Shown: piece by piece, positions 22,182-33,801 of the stretch | Numbering within the stretch: the first letter of the stretch is position 1 | Layout: the number at the start of each line of letters is the position of its first letter | NCBI GenBank assembly: GCA_009733715.1 | Contig: WMKJ01000044.1 | Span: forward strand, 1 to 64,000 | Length of the DNA stretch: 64,000 bases | DNA from: Herpomyces periplanetae | Taxonomy: Eukaryota > Ascomycota > Laboulbeniomycetes > Herpomycetales > Herpomycetaceae | Direction: 5' to 3' | Translations under genes and position numbers: made by a program | Notes under the pieces: generated by a model | Database searches by the model: none | What the model saw: the letters and a program-made list of their open reading frames with translations, nothing else | Told to the model about the DNA's origin: nothing

Positions 22182-24389
22182 ATGTCTGCGGAATCGAGAC
22201 ATTCGACGTGCTCATTTCGACAATGGCCGCACTTTCAATCCTCTTCTCGATTTCATCATCACCGTCTCTCACATCACCAGTTGTCAACCTCCTATCATCA
22301 GCATCATTACCATCAACAGCACCATTTGCATCAGCATCAGCTCCAACAACAGCAACACCATTACCCTCATACCTCGCGAACACCATCACGACATTCTTTC
22401 CGCATTCAAAAACCTTCAATTCCCAGCTCATCTTTACCTCCCAATTATACTTTAGCTGCTTTATCCAAAATTTGTTCCAATTTGCACGATTATTATCGTT
22501 TGTTCTTTACATATAACTCTACGACCCACCCTCATTCATCATTTCCTTGCCCGAAACCAGCATCTTCACTTTGCCAACAACACCAAGATCGACCTCCCAC
22601 GTCTTCGCCATCGCATCCTTCTCTGAAAACTACAGGCTCTTCATCATCTTTGCAACATTCTCATTCTCCTTCATCTCACGGACCCGCTGGTTCGTCTAGT
22701 ACTGAGCCTTCATTTGTCCAATTAAATTCCCTTTCCCACGCCTCGTTTTCTCTTCATTCTTGCCAGACGCTTAATCCTTTACAACCACCACCACCACCGC
22801 CGCCGCCGCTGCTTAATCCAACTATTTCTTCTCCTGCCTTGTCAACAGCATCTGTGCCACTTTCAACATCATCGTCAACTCCGTCTATTCTTCGATCGCC
22901 TTCCTCGCAAAATCTTTCTCCAAATTCATCTCTTTCAATGCATCATCTTTCACCACACTCGTCCCCAACTCAATTGCTCCCGTTGTCGCATCTTCATGCG
23001 GCTTCCGCCGCTTATTCCTACTATTCTCCTGCTCCTCCTAGTCAAAAGTCAACTCCTACCGCCTACCTAACCTCCATCGCGCCCTTCCATCATCATCCTT
23101 CCCACCCAGCCAAATCACTGACTACAGACTCAGCTTCGGTTCCACTAAATTCCGTTATCAACCCTCATCTCACCGATTATTATTCTTGTTCTTCAAATAC
23201 ATCCATTCGTTGTCCCGTCACTTCAAGTCATACCACACATCCTTCCCATCCTCCAACTTCTGATACCGTTGCAACCCCTACTTTAACTGACCCTTCAGTC
23301 AGTTATCATGCTCACACTCCATCGGTCCCTGTGAAAGCTCAACACAACGCTAGACCCGCAGCGTCTCCGCGACATCCCTTCCACCGCAGTTTTCCGTATT
23401 TTTCTCATACTGCATCGCCTTCATATCACACCTCACCATCCACTTACGCAAGACATGATGCTTTCGCAGTCTCCTCGTCATCTTCACATCTAACTTTCCA
23501 ACATACCCTACAATCGTCAAACTCATCCTGCTCCTCCTCATCAAGCTCCCTTTCTTTTCACCCCGTGAATTTCAACCCCTCGGTTAATTCAACCTCTTAT
23601 CTCTCACAATCTACGAATCAACCCATCTGTTACCCCTCCCTGCAGACACGCTCTATGCAAACTCATGCGTCTCACGAGCACTTTAAGAATGGAGCCACAT
23701 CGATATACTCTTCGTCCATTTCGGCTAGCATTACCTCGAGAGACCAGCCAACTCAACGAATTACCCGTCCCGAATATCACCCTAAATCAGAGTTACCGGT
23801 GGAACAGATTGATTCTCATTACATATCGAAGTCTGCGCCTGAAGTTGAAATTTTAAGTGTTCAAGACGTCACTGAGCAAGCTAGCCCGGTATCTAATGTT
23901 GTTTACTGTACTCGAGTATCAACACCCTCGCAGGCATCTGTGGCAGATAAGGCAGATTTAGACCGACGTAACCATGATAATGATCCCCAACACGGAACCT
24001 TAATCATCAACGTACGGGAGAAGGATATCGTGAACAATGAAGTTACGTCAAACATAGAAGCAACGGTTCATACATCAATTCCTTCATCATCATCGACAAA
24101 TTCCCAAGCGTCTTCAACACCAGTTTCTACGCTTAATACAGATGAATTGGTCGGGTTAGGATTATACGAACCCGTTGATCCGAGTGGAATAACGGTTACC
24201 CGAACGCTAAAGTTAGCCGAGACCTGGCATCCTCCGGAGGGGGGTGATGATGGAAGTGATTGCGACACAATTTACCATTCAGAGCGCGACGAGGGAGGTC
24301 CGGATGACGTGAATAGTGCAGGTCGTAATCATTTGAGCGCTCGGAATTTTCACGCTAATGACGTGGTTGTATTGTTTGGGTCTTGTTAA
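22182..24389 (+). CDS. Ser/His/Pro-rich fungal protein with C-terminal LKLAETWHPPE motif
   Basis: Function unknown. The ATG at 22182 is the first in a frame of 747 codons that is open from 22146; the product is 735 residues. Most of it is low complexity: a His/Gln-rich patch near the N-terminus, poly-Ser stretches and a run of eight prolines (encoded by CCACCACCGCCGCC-type triplets around 22790). The last about 100 residues are different: acidic, ordered-looking, with DELVGLGLYEPVD followed by TRTLKLAETWHPPEGGDD. I recognise this pairing (GLGLY ... KLEETW.PPE) from the C-termini of otherwise low-complexity, uncharacterised filamentous-ascomycete proteins; the name of the family is not known to me. 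The composition suggests a disordered regulatory protein. No intron found, although a short 5' leader intron ending CGCAG at 22174 is possible. The conserved end makes a real gene likely. Confidence 0.75.
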   Translation: MSAESRHSTCSFRQWPHFQSSSRFHHHRLSHHQLSTSYHQHHYHQQHHLHQHQLQQQQHHYPHTSRTPSRHSFRIQKPSIPSSSLPPNYTLAALSKICSNLHDYYRLFFTYNSTTHPHSSFPCPKPASSLCQQHQDRPPTSSPSHPSLKTTGSSSSLQHSHSPSSHGPAGSSSTEPSFVQLNSLSHASFSLHSCQTLNPLQPPPPPPPPLLNPTISSPALSTASVPLSTSSSTPSILRSPSSQNLSPNSSLSMHHLSPHSSPTQLLPLSHLHAASAAYSYYSPAPPSQKSTPTAYLTSIAPFHHHPSHPAKSLTTDSASVPLNSVINPHLTDYYSCSSNTSIRCPVTSSHTTHPSHPPTSDTVATPTLTDPSVSYHAHTPSVPVKAQHNARPAASPRHPFHRSFPYFSHTASPSYHTSPSTYARHDAFAVSSSSSHLTFQHTLQSSNSSCSSSSSSLSFHPVNFNPSVNSTSYLSQSTNQPICYPSLQTRSMQTHASHEHFKNGATSIYSSSISASITSRDQPTQRITRPEYHPKSELPVEQIDSHYISKSAPEVEILSVQDVTEQASPVSNVVYCTRVSTPSQASVADKADLDRRNHDNDPQHGTLIINVREKDIVNNEVTSNIEATVHTSIPSSSSTNSQASSTPVSTLNTDELVGLGLYEPVDPSGITVTRTLKLAETWHPPEGGDDGSDCDTIYHSERDEGGPDDVNSAGRNHLSARNFHANDVVVLFGSC

Positions 24390-25871
24390 ATTGCATTCAT
24401 TCCCCCGCGCCCTCTGCGACCGCCACCCGTCTGTATTCCTTTGGCTTTACGGATGCCTTATACTTGATTATGCTAATTCACTGACACGTCCCGCCGCTCT
24501 ATACAATCGACGTATGATAGTGGATGGATTGATTATGGGGATGAGGGCGAGTGTGTCATAGTTGTAGGTCACTTTGGCTATTCTTTTCACGCGCCCGCTT
24601 GTCTGTTCATGGGCAGGAGAAAGATTCTCGTACCTTCGTCTCTCATGTCTATCATTGTTGTGTAGCAAAACTAGATTCCTCTTCCCCATGTTTCAATATC
24701 GCTCACCCTTAGTTCGAACGCATTGTGCCACTTTTTTAAAAATTTATTACCGCGTTTTCCACTTGATCCACCAGTCCACCCGGCAATCAAATTGTGTAAG
24801 ATATGCAATCAAGTTGATCATTCTTTCCCCGTCGAAGTACCGCGCGCACCCTTTAGCGTGTCATAGTATTGAGTAGTACGGTGCAGCTTTGCTTTGTGTT
24901 GCCTCGCTTCGATAAGCATCTAGTTTACAGGTGAATCCACGAATGAGCGGGCGTGTATCAGATTGACTTGGGTTCACTTGATCATGCAAGTTAACGTTGT
25001 AGAATGGCCAGCCGCGTGTTATGTCGACCCGTCGGAATGGCAATCTAAACTTACACTAAAATAGCCATTAGTCCACGGCCACACCTGCCCGCTTGCACAA
25101 TAATGTGCAGCAACCGCAACGAAACATTTCACCCGGCTGGCCATGCAATATAAGTTAATAGATATGAATATGCACGACCATTCCCTAGATAGCTAACCGG
25201 TATATAATTGGTTCGCTAGTGGGGATAGAACTGCACTGGTTTATATGCACACTGCGAGTACGCTGGTAAAGGGTATTTTTACATTTAGCCGCATTTTTTT
25301 TGCTGGTTATTGTCCCGTGCGTGCATGCGTACGAGAGAGGGAGAGAAGGTGTTCGAGTGTGTGGGAGGGTAAATATTTATTCGCGCTTGAAAGTACCCAA
25401 GAACGAATAGTTGTGGATAGTTTTATAGATTAAATATCGGGGGTAATTTAGATGAATAGAATTACCCGGAAGAATGAAGAAGATGATACGATTTCATCCA
25501 AAATGGACAAGCATACACGTAGATACACTCACCCGCACAAAAGCAACGCAAACCAATATCTATTGGAGATGTTTGCCATACGCTTGATAAATGTACGAAA
25601 TGAGGTAATATGTAAATCATCTTTAAAGGAAAAGTATATATAAAACTTAAAATAAAAATGTATAAAATATCATTAGATCCTTCGTTGATTCCCACAAACA
25701 AATCCTTACGCGAGCCAACTCAACATCCATTTTGTCGTGATCCTCCCCCCAACTCTCCCACGTGACCCCGTAGCACGACATCCTACATGCCGATGAGTCA
25801 TACTCCCGACTTAGTAAGCGCCCAAATAGTGCGACGCCACAGGTGACGTCAGTGGAAGTGTTGGTGGTCAC

Positions 25872-26219
25872 GTGTTACTCGAGGTGGGTGTTCGGGATGC
25901 CGAAGGGGGGGGCGTTGGCGGCGGCACCGGGATTGGAGGTGGTTTCGGGGAGGACGGATGCCGATATGATTTTAGTTTTTGGGGAAATCTTAATTCTGGT
26001 TCTTATTCTAGTCACGCTCCAAATCCCAATCCCAATCCAACGCAGATTCAATTCTATATCCAGGTCATAATCTGTACCCTCATCCTTCCAGCCCTTGCTC
26101 TTTTCTTCCAATGTACAACCTCTCGCCTTCAACTACTCGCCAAATCTCCCGCACTTCAAATGTATACATTCCTTATTTCTCCAAATCATCTTTTCCTTTG
26201 TTATTCTATCCTTCCCTAA
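25872..26219 (+). other. Possible relic or unrecognised coding stretch, Gly/Asn/Pro-rich
   Basis: An open frame that starts in a G-rich patch reads GVGGGTGIGGGFGEDG, then a short ordered-looking stretch and PNPNPNPTQIQFYIQ. After about 26060 the neighbouring frame reads PGHNLYPHPSS and NLSPSTTRQISRT, of the same style. This could be the remains of a low-complexity gene, a real gene with a missed splice, or chance. No family recognised and no start chosen. Confidence 0.2.
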
Positions 26220-27291
26220 TATCCTGTTCCCTCTTAATGCGTATTTGCTCCAATTAAAGCTTGCTTAATCCATCTTTTCTATCTTATCAACCCTTTACCT
26301 TTTATGATCTTACTTACCATCCTATTATTATTACCCTTCATCAGACTCCTAATCAACTCATTTTTCCATTAAATTTCACACCCGTCCGTCTTCCCGCATA
26401 CATACATACTTGCTTTACCAACCCATTCCGTTCACCTTATTCTAAAAATCATAGGTGTATATGTTTAATCAGTTTATCCATTGCACCTTGTAGTAAGACC
26501 ATTCTTCTACTCTTAATATCACCTTGATCCATTACCATGTGCTCGTATATTCCCCCAATATTCTCATTTTACCCTTCCATACTACAGCATTGGTCAATAC
26601 CCAAAGTAATGGCATCTATCCTAACGTCATTATTTATTACAATACCAGTAACAAAAACAAATATCTTTATCCTTTACCAATTAAAGTACACCTATGTATC
26701 CATTCCACCTCCCAAATAGCCTACCTTTTAGTATCAAAATGTATTGCTATGCACATGCACTCCCATACTTATACCCATTCTAAAATCATTCCCGACTTAC
26801 CACATTCTGCTTGCTCATGATGTATCTACGACAGCAAAGCATCTGCTCGTTATACGCATATATTTGAGTCCGTTAGACTCGATATCTCCTGTCTCAATTA
26901 TATCTGCTACATCCCTCATGCTTATTTTCGCTTGCTCCAGGAACATAGTTCTCAATTATTCACATTACTCTCATAGTATTATGCACTAATTAAGATATTT
27001 ACCTTATCGGTCTGTATCTACAGGGCTTCTCACATACGCTTTACTAATGATGATAAATATTATCCTACCACGATCCAATCTACTGCGTTGTTCGTACTTC
27101 CTTTAACCTTTACGTTATCAGTGCAATCCGCTTGCCTGTCCTTCGATATTCTCGTCTCATCCAAGTTTGTAAACTCTCCCACAGGTTCCTCACTACACAT
27201 TCCCTCCATTCTTCTCATCTTCCATTATACATTCTATTGTACTCTCGACTATACTCTTTCATAATTCATCTTAAATTGGTATCATCATCTT

Positions 27292-27319
27292 TGCCGTCGC
27301 CGCCGCCTCCGCCGCCGCA
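27292..27319. repeat. GCC/CCG trinucleotide repeat
   Basis: Imperfect CCG/CCT triplets in an AT-rich tract; in one frame they give LPSPPPPPPQF. Triplet periodicity is often found in coding DNA, but no gene is recognised around it. Confidence 0.7.
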
Positions 27320-29990
27320 ATTCTATCATAGTATAATATTCAAGGAATGTGCCTGTCTTACATTTTATGTATCGGCCTTGACTGGTTAAGTAACTTCTAC
27401 TTCATTCACCGCTTACGCTTGTTATCGAAATAATCCTATCTTTTTCGTCTACCTATTATAAACCAACAGTCAAGTGATGTGGATATCCGGTCGATATGTT
27501 CAAATTAATGTTATTACACTACACCGATCTTACATGCTCAACTTTTCCCTCAATGCGCGTTTCATTATCCCGTAAATTTACTTGGTAAGCTGTATCAAAG
27601 ATACTAAGCAAATGTGTGAATGCCCTTGTCCGTGTCTCCCTCCCCATAGTCAGATATGACCTGAAATTGTGCATATATATCCATTTACTCGTACTCACTC
27701 TTGCTTGCCAGTCGGCTTGCTTGACCATACACTAACGTGCACATTACCTCGGGTTGGCTAAATTTGGCTCCATTAAACTAGCCTTGCATAAGCTATTCCT
27801 CAGCTAACTTTAATGCAGTTAGTTTATATACTTCCAGTGGATGGTAAACCAAATCTTCAATCATGTACCAGATTTTTACCTGTTATACCATTCGTAATTC
27901 TTTTCTACCTGCAATTTCATCCAATATTCCACACTCCGAATTTTCTCTTAGTGGCGGAGCATAAACTTGATGGAAAATTTTATCATGCTACGGTTTCCTC
28001 GCACATTCGTTAACTTGATCGCGTTTAAACTATTCAAATCGCCTATTCCATCGTGACAGTCATCATATAGTGCGTATGTATACATCTGTAGATTCAATAG
28101 TGTGAAACATAGCAAATCTCCATCGCAAGTGGCAATTCATGTTGACTTGCTGTTTTGTCCTAACCTCTCCCAAGTTATCCCGAACTATAATTACCCTCTC
28201 GGTCTATTTCACATCACATAATTCTGATGCGCAAGGTAATGTTAACTGATACCGGAGTTATTGTTTTCGTAAACATTGGTCGTTAGCTGCATTTCATCTT
28301 TATTATAACACTCCAAAACCGTTCTCCTCATACCCTAGCGTTTTACTTTTTCCTTATATTATCTTCGCCTTACTTGTCATGTTTTTACTAGTGTATTTTA
28401 AATACACTCGCATTTTACGTAGAACACTATCTGTGATGTATCCTTTAATTACCCTGGGAATACTGGTTACCGTATACGGTAAACATTTACTACGAATTCC
28501 CACCAAAAGTTTGACTATACCATACAAATCAGTCATCGACCTAAGTGTATACCCGTTCGCTCGCATGATAATTTGACTGGTGCATTGTGAGCATCACAAA
28601 TTAGTTTTAGGTGGGTATGTGGATAACAGTTTCCATGAAAATAATATCGCATGATCATGACAATGTTAAGATCAGGGTCAACGTTAGGCTTATATATAAT
28701 GTGTTCAACATCAAGTGGTGTACAAACTCATAATTTTTCATGTATAACATGTGCACGTCCATGCACATGCAAAAATGCTCAACTAATTTAATAGATGGAT
28801 AACCCAAACCAATCAAGATAATTTCGTCCTAACACGACTTAACATGATAAACCTAACATATATCCCGATCAAGCGGGCGTGTATTAAGTACAATCCATCA
28901 ACATTACCATCATAGTATGGTAAACCTAAACGGGTCAGGCAATCTGTTTATCCCCAATAAATCTAGCGTAATAGTTTCGTGCTCATGGAATTATCGCATG
29001 AATTGAATTACTGTGACTACCACTACGACTGTGCCCGCTACTACGCTTGCCGTGACGCTATGCGGATGTTAGCCCCCCGGGCGAATTCCTGCGCTTGACT
29101 TTGAAACGTTTCCCCGTTTGGAAATTATCACGTGCATGGCTCGCTGTGGACCGGAGCAGCAGAGGTGAAATGAGGTGTTTTGTGGTTCGGCTCTAAGATA
29201 AGTTAGATACACTTTAACATCAGTAGATAATTTAGCCTACAACATTAAACCAGGTGAGAATTTATCCAACTGACTGGTAATGGTGAGCGGTCAAATAGTT
29301 AATTGTTGTAGTATACACACATGCACATGCACCCCAAATCTACACAAATGCATTTACGTACACACTTTCCGATTCGCATGTACACAAAAACACGCACGCC
29401 AACTTAACCAAAAATCATCCTTTCATTCATTCATGTTTCACCTAAAATCACTCACTTCGTCGTTAACTGACAACTCCCGCGTTCATGTTCACCGTGCCCC
29501 AATAAAAATTCCCACAATACACACAAACGTCAACTTTCCTCGTACGTAACGGATTTTCCACTTTCCTGCTACACTCTGTTGTCTTTATTATACCTTCAGT
29601 GCAATACCAATACCTGCCTATGATATCTTGAGTAAATCAACACCATCATATTCCCCATTATTCTCAATAAACCCGAACAAATAGTAAACCCATATGATGT
29701 ATAATGCATGAGTAAGTAAACGGACATGCACTTGCGCTATTACTCGTTAAGCTTGACATACTTGCCAGCGTTGCGCTTGATTATCTCGTATAACTCTGGA
29801 TCCGCTCACCGCGGGTATTATTCCACGGAAACCTTGTTGTCGCGGGTACATTACCACATACCAAACATGATACACCCATCCACCCGCCTACACATACTCT
29901 GGTAAACGTATAGACCAAAATATGAAGTGCGATAAACTTTCCCTTCCAACTACACAATTTGGCGGTCATCCGCTCGCCCACTATCTAGTA

Positions 29991-30009
29991 CCCTAACCCT
30001 AACTCTAAT
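29991..30009. repeat. Telomere-like CCCTAA motif
   Basis: CCCTAACCCTAACTCTAA: two exact CCCTAA units and one with a single change. Too short to call an interstitial telomere with confidence. Confidence 0.5.
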
Positions 30010-31256
30010 CTAGCAGCCAATCTTGCCACTGATTCGCGTCAATCCCGCACCGGCCTTTAATGACTAAACAAGTTCGAATCACGCTGGTTTGATTGGTGGA
30101 AGACTGTTAATGGACCACGGAAATTAATCCGTGTGAATACTCGGATCCACGATTCTACCGGCTCTGACACCCGTGAATGCCGCCGCGTTATTGTTGTTGA
30201 GAAATATTGGCCAGACCTGGCGTTTATTAGTTTACACGTGTGTCTTTTCTCTATACCATACCACATTGCTTAGCTCACTTTTCTCAACTCATTCACTCTT
30301 TTATCGCCAATATATCACCTTTAAAACACCCCCTTCCTCCCTCCCCCTACTCCACCACTACCACCACCTCGAACGCACCTTCCTTTTTTCAATTCCCCTT
30401 CCCCTCTCCCCGGTTAATCTTCACATACAGACTAATTCTCACGTGATGTTTCTTCGTACTTTAAATATCCCTCCTTCGCGACCCTGTTTTTTCTCTTGAC
30501 AATTTTTCCCGATTTTTTGCTTTTGCTCCGACTCGTACATACCTATTCTCTTTCTCCATTTTGCCAAATTTGTCTTCATTTTTCCCCATCTTCCTCCATA
30601 ATATTTAATCCATCGATTCTTCCCCAATATTCGCGCGTTGTACTTCTTAATACTTCCTTTAAATCTTTCCAAATCCCCCAATTCACCGTTTTAATCTTTC
30701 AGACTTTATAATATCCATTTTGTCGTCCCCAAAATCATCCTTATTTTTTCTACTCATTAATTCCTATCCAGTTATCAGTTTCCTTCTAAACCTACTTTTT
30801 CTCTCGTCTCTCTTAAAACCCTTTCCTCGTCTGATTACTCTCTTACCCGATTATTCTTAACCCTTTCGCCTTAACAACACCTTTATTACTGTTAATTTCT
30901 TCCCCTTCTGTTCTTTTTATTCTTAACCACCCAAACATTCGCTTTTCTCTGCATTTCTTTAAGATTTCATCTTTCTCCTTCAATATCCATTTGTTAGCTC
31001 CTTATCCCTGATTCTCTCCTCTTCATCCCCTACAACTTTCCTTTGGCCTCTTATCTTCCTACCTACGTTATACCCCCTCTCCATCATTTCTCATTTATTA
31101 GAAAATACATAAGCATAACAAACGCCATCTGACGTCCTTTTACAATCGATTCTGCTTACTCGCCCGTAAGCATATCACCCTCTTCCCTTCTCTTCCCCTT
31201 CCTATCCGTTGCTCTTCGAGTCTTTCTCACTCTACGCTAATTAGTCATTGCCTTCA

Positions 31257-33308
31257 ATGTCTCACTCAATTGACTCGCTTTCTTCTCTCGCCACTCCTAA
31301 CGTTGACCATCTCCCTTCAACTACGAAGCCTTCCCTGTCCCACCCTACTACTGTCACCGCGACTTCGTGTTCCGTGCCGTCATTAACTACAACTCATTTA
31401 AAGGATGATATTCGCTTATCCCATCGAAATTCCTGCTCACAACCCTTAAATCTATGGACTTCAAATGTATGTTCTCCCGTGAATGCCAACGGTAGCTATG
31501 AGTTCGATCGTGTCGTTAAATCCTCCCAGGTTCTCCTGAGAACGCGTCGCACCAAGGTAAGCTACCACCCTTTCCTTTCTCTCTCTCTTTACGTCTTAAG
31601 CCCACTAGCCTTTAATCATCATTACCTTTTTTCTCGCCCAAACCGTTGCATTACCCCTATCATTCCTTCCATCAACCATTTTGCCTGTAACACTTCATTT
31701 TAAAGATTTTCCCATCCGCCGCTCGTACTTACTTCTAACCCAATATGTATTCACTCAGACATGGAAAACTAGATTGCTCGTCCTGCGACCCAACGCCTTG
31801 TCTTTCTACAAAGATGCTGAGGGAACCCAGTTGCGTCATAGACTAGTTCTGTCAGATTTAACTGCTGTAGCACATCAAAGGGACCCTCGTGCCTCGTCCG
31901 TCGAATGTTCCACTAGCTCAGGAAAATCACCCCTGCGTAAATCGCCCGCTCAACATGTTTTTGCCTTATTTACACCAAGCCGCAACTACCATGTTAGTGT
32001 TGACTGCGAGTTAGCCGCACAAGACTGGGTGGATACTGTACGTTTTCAAGCTCGTCTTTTCGATGAAGCGCCTGATTTCGCAACAGTCACGTCAGCAACT
32101 ACTTCATGGTTTCCTTATATTCAAAATCCGGAGTTTAACGAATCACAGTGTCGTTCTATCCCTGATAAATCTTTGGCCAACTCAGTAGGCCAAACTAATG
32201 ACAGTACTTGTGTCAAGCAAGATCATCTTAACCGAGACGTATCACCAAACGGGAAGTCTCATAATACAAGTAAAGGATTGGAGAATTTACACAGTGCACG
32301 TAGGTTGAGCTGGCTAGCGAGGGCACCGAGAGCTCGTTCGAGTTCAACTTTCATTGGAGGACACCGATGGTCTCATGCGCCTTCACCTTCAAGTTGGGTG
32401 TCGCCAAATTTTGGCGCACCTCGACGTGACAGTTGGATGTCTGATAAAGGGGGTGCAGTGTCTTCTAGGCAATCACCTCTTTCATCATTAGCTTTTACAG
32501 CGGCGATTCAGACTTCATCTGGAAAGGTGTCTGATACGCAATCTGTTAGCTCTAATGCCACATCTGGAGCAAAGTCGAGTCTGAGTGACGTTGGCTCGTG
32601 TAGCGATACTCCGTCCAACGCTGAACATGGAAATAAATGGAGGCATATTACATCAAAAGATTTTCGGGTTGGGGTCATGAAGAAACCCACACCGATAGGA
32701 GATGGTCAAGTGAAAAGTTGCGCAAAAATCAATTCTGATGAAAGGGTTGTTTACCAAGGTTGGCTTCGCATGCTTAGAAATAAGGGTGGTGTACGGCAAT
32801 GGAAAACGGTGTGGGCAGTGCTGAGACCGAAAGCGTTTGCCCTATACAAGACAGCAGAGGTAAGGAAACAACATGATCTCGATGCATTATTACTAGAGTA
32901 TTTATTAAAATGTTACAACAGGAGTATACGGCACTATACGTTCTTCCGTTAAAAACTACGGTAGTTGATGCTGTTGAAACGGATCCGCCTTCGAGGAGAG
33001 ATTACTGCTGCTTTCAAATAATATGCGATGAACGAGGTCGAAATTATCGTTTTGCAACGGTAGATGATGAGGCTTTAGCACGATGGTTGGGAGCGTTTAA
33101 AAGTTTGCTTATGGAGCGAAGGGTTAACCAATTCCAAAGCGTATCAAGCGTTGTACTGGGTGCGAATGAAGCTAGTGGCAAAGACGTATCAACTCGATCA
33201 GGCGCCCTAGATAATAACAGAAAACACGATGGTACGAGATTGTGCGGAACAAGTGTCGGGAATATGCTATATTCGGCTCTACCCAAAGCAACGGAAGTTG
33301 GATCATGA
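31257..33308 (+). CDS. OPY1: Opy1-like protein with two pleckstrin-homology domains
   Basis: Phosphoinositide-binding protein; yeast Opy1 carries two PH domains and senses PI(4,5)P2 at the plasma membrane. Three exons, all phase 0: 31257-31556, 31759-32859, 32922-33308; introns of 202 and 62 nt, the first split inside PH1 (GTAAGC, acceptor CACTCAG). 595 residues. PH1 (about 88-205) continues across the junction as RTRRTK then TWKTRLLVLRPNALSFYKD and ends with FALFTPSRNYHVSV and the Trp of the C-terminal helix. PH2 (about 430-530) reads VYQGWLRMLRNKGGVRQWKTVWAVLRP, then LYKTAE and EYTALYVLPL across intron 2, CFQIICDERGRNYRFA and ARWLGAFKSLL. Between them is a Ser-rich linker of about 220 residues. 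The ATG at 31257 is the first in frame. The double-PH layout fits Opy1 and its fungal relatives; direct orthology is inferred. Confidence 0.85.
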
Positions 33309-33801
33309 GTATTGGACTAAAGGGCCAGACCAGACTTTCACCGTTCAATTATCAAAATAACATTGGATAATTGTCATCACAGAGACGGAAAAGGATATTC
33401 TTAATTTTGAGTGGGAACTTTTGTTATGGGGATTGGATTGATATTAAAGGGTTTGCTTGGTATGCATCATGATAAAAGTAGAAAATTAAATTCATAATAT
33501 TAGTAGGAGGATTTTTAATTTTTTTGGCCAAAAAGCACTAAATCATGTTGGTAATTATTGTGTACATTATTTGGCTTAACATTGACGAAAAGTTTTAACG
33601 ACAATTTTGTCACGTGCCCAACTACAGCTTACCTAAATATTAAGAAGTAGGAAGCACGTGAGTTTCTGGAGGAGAGATGAGTAAGCGCAGGAGGCAGTGG
33701 TATTGGATTCGGAAGGGAGGGGAGTGGGAGATGAACGCGAAAAAGGTTTGCCCAAGGAAGGGAAAATTATTAAAGGATTTGATCGATTTGGTTTAGAGAG
33801 A
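33309..33801 (+). promoter_or_regulatory. MAS2 upstream region with two CACGTG boxes
   Basis: The 493 bp gap before MAS2 contains two exact CACGTG hexamers at 33611-33616 and 33655-33660, 44 bp apart and about 140-190 bp before the ATG. CACGTG is bound by bHLH factors such as Cbf1 and Tye7 in yeasts. Use here is inferred from position only. Confidence 0.4.

Larger units (their letters stand above)
24390..31256. other. Long intergenic tract (6.9 kb)
   Basis: No gene recognised between the Ser/His-rich gene and the PH-domain gene. From about 26.0 to 28.4 kb and 30.2 to 31.2 kb the + strand is C/T-rich. It contains a G-rich patch followed by a possible relic coding stretch (25.87-26.22 kb), a GCC repeat at 27.3 kb and a telomere-like motif at 30.0 kb, each listed separately. 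Confidence 0.6.
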
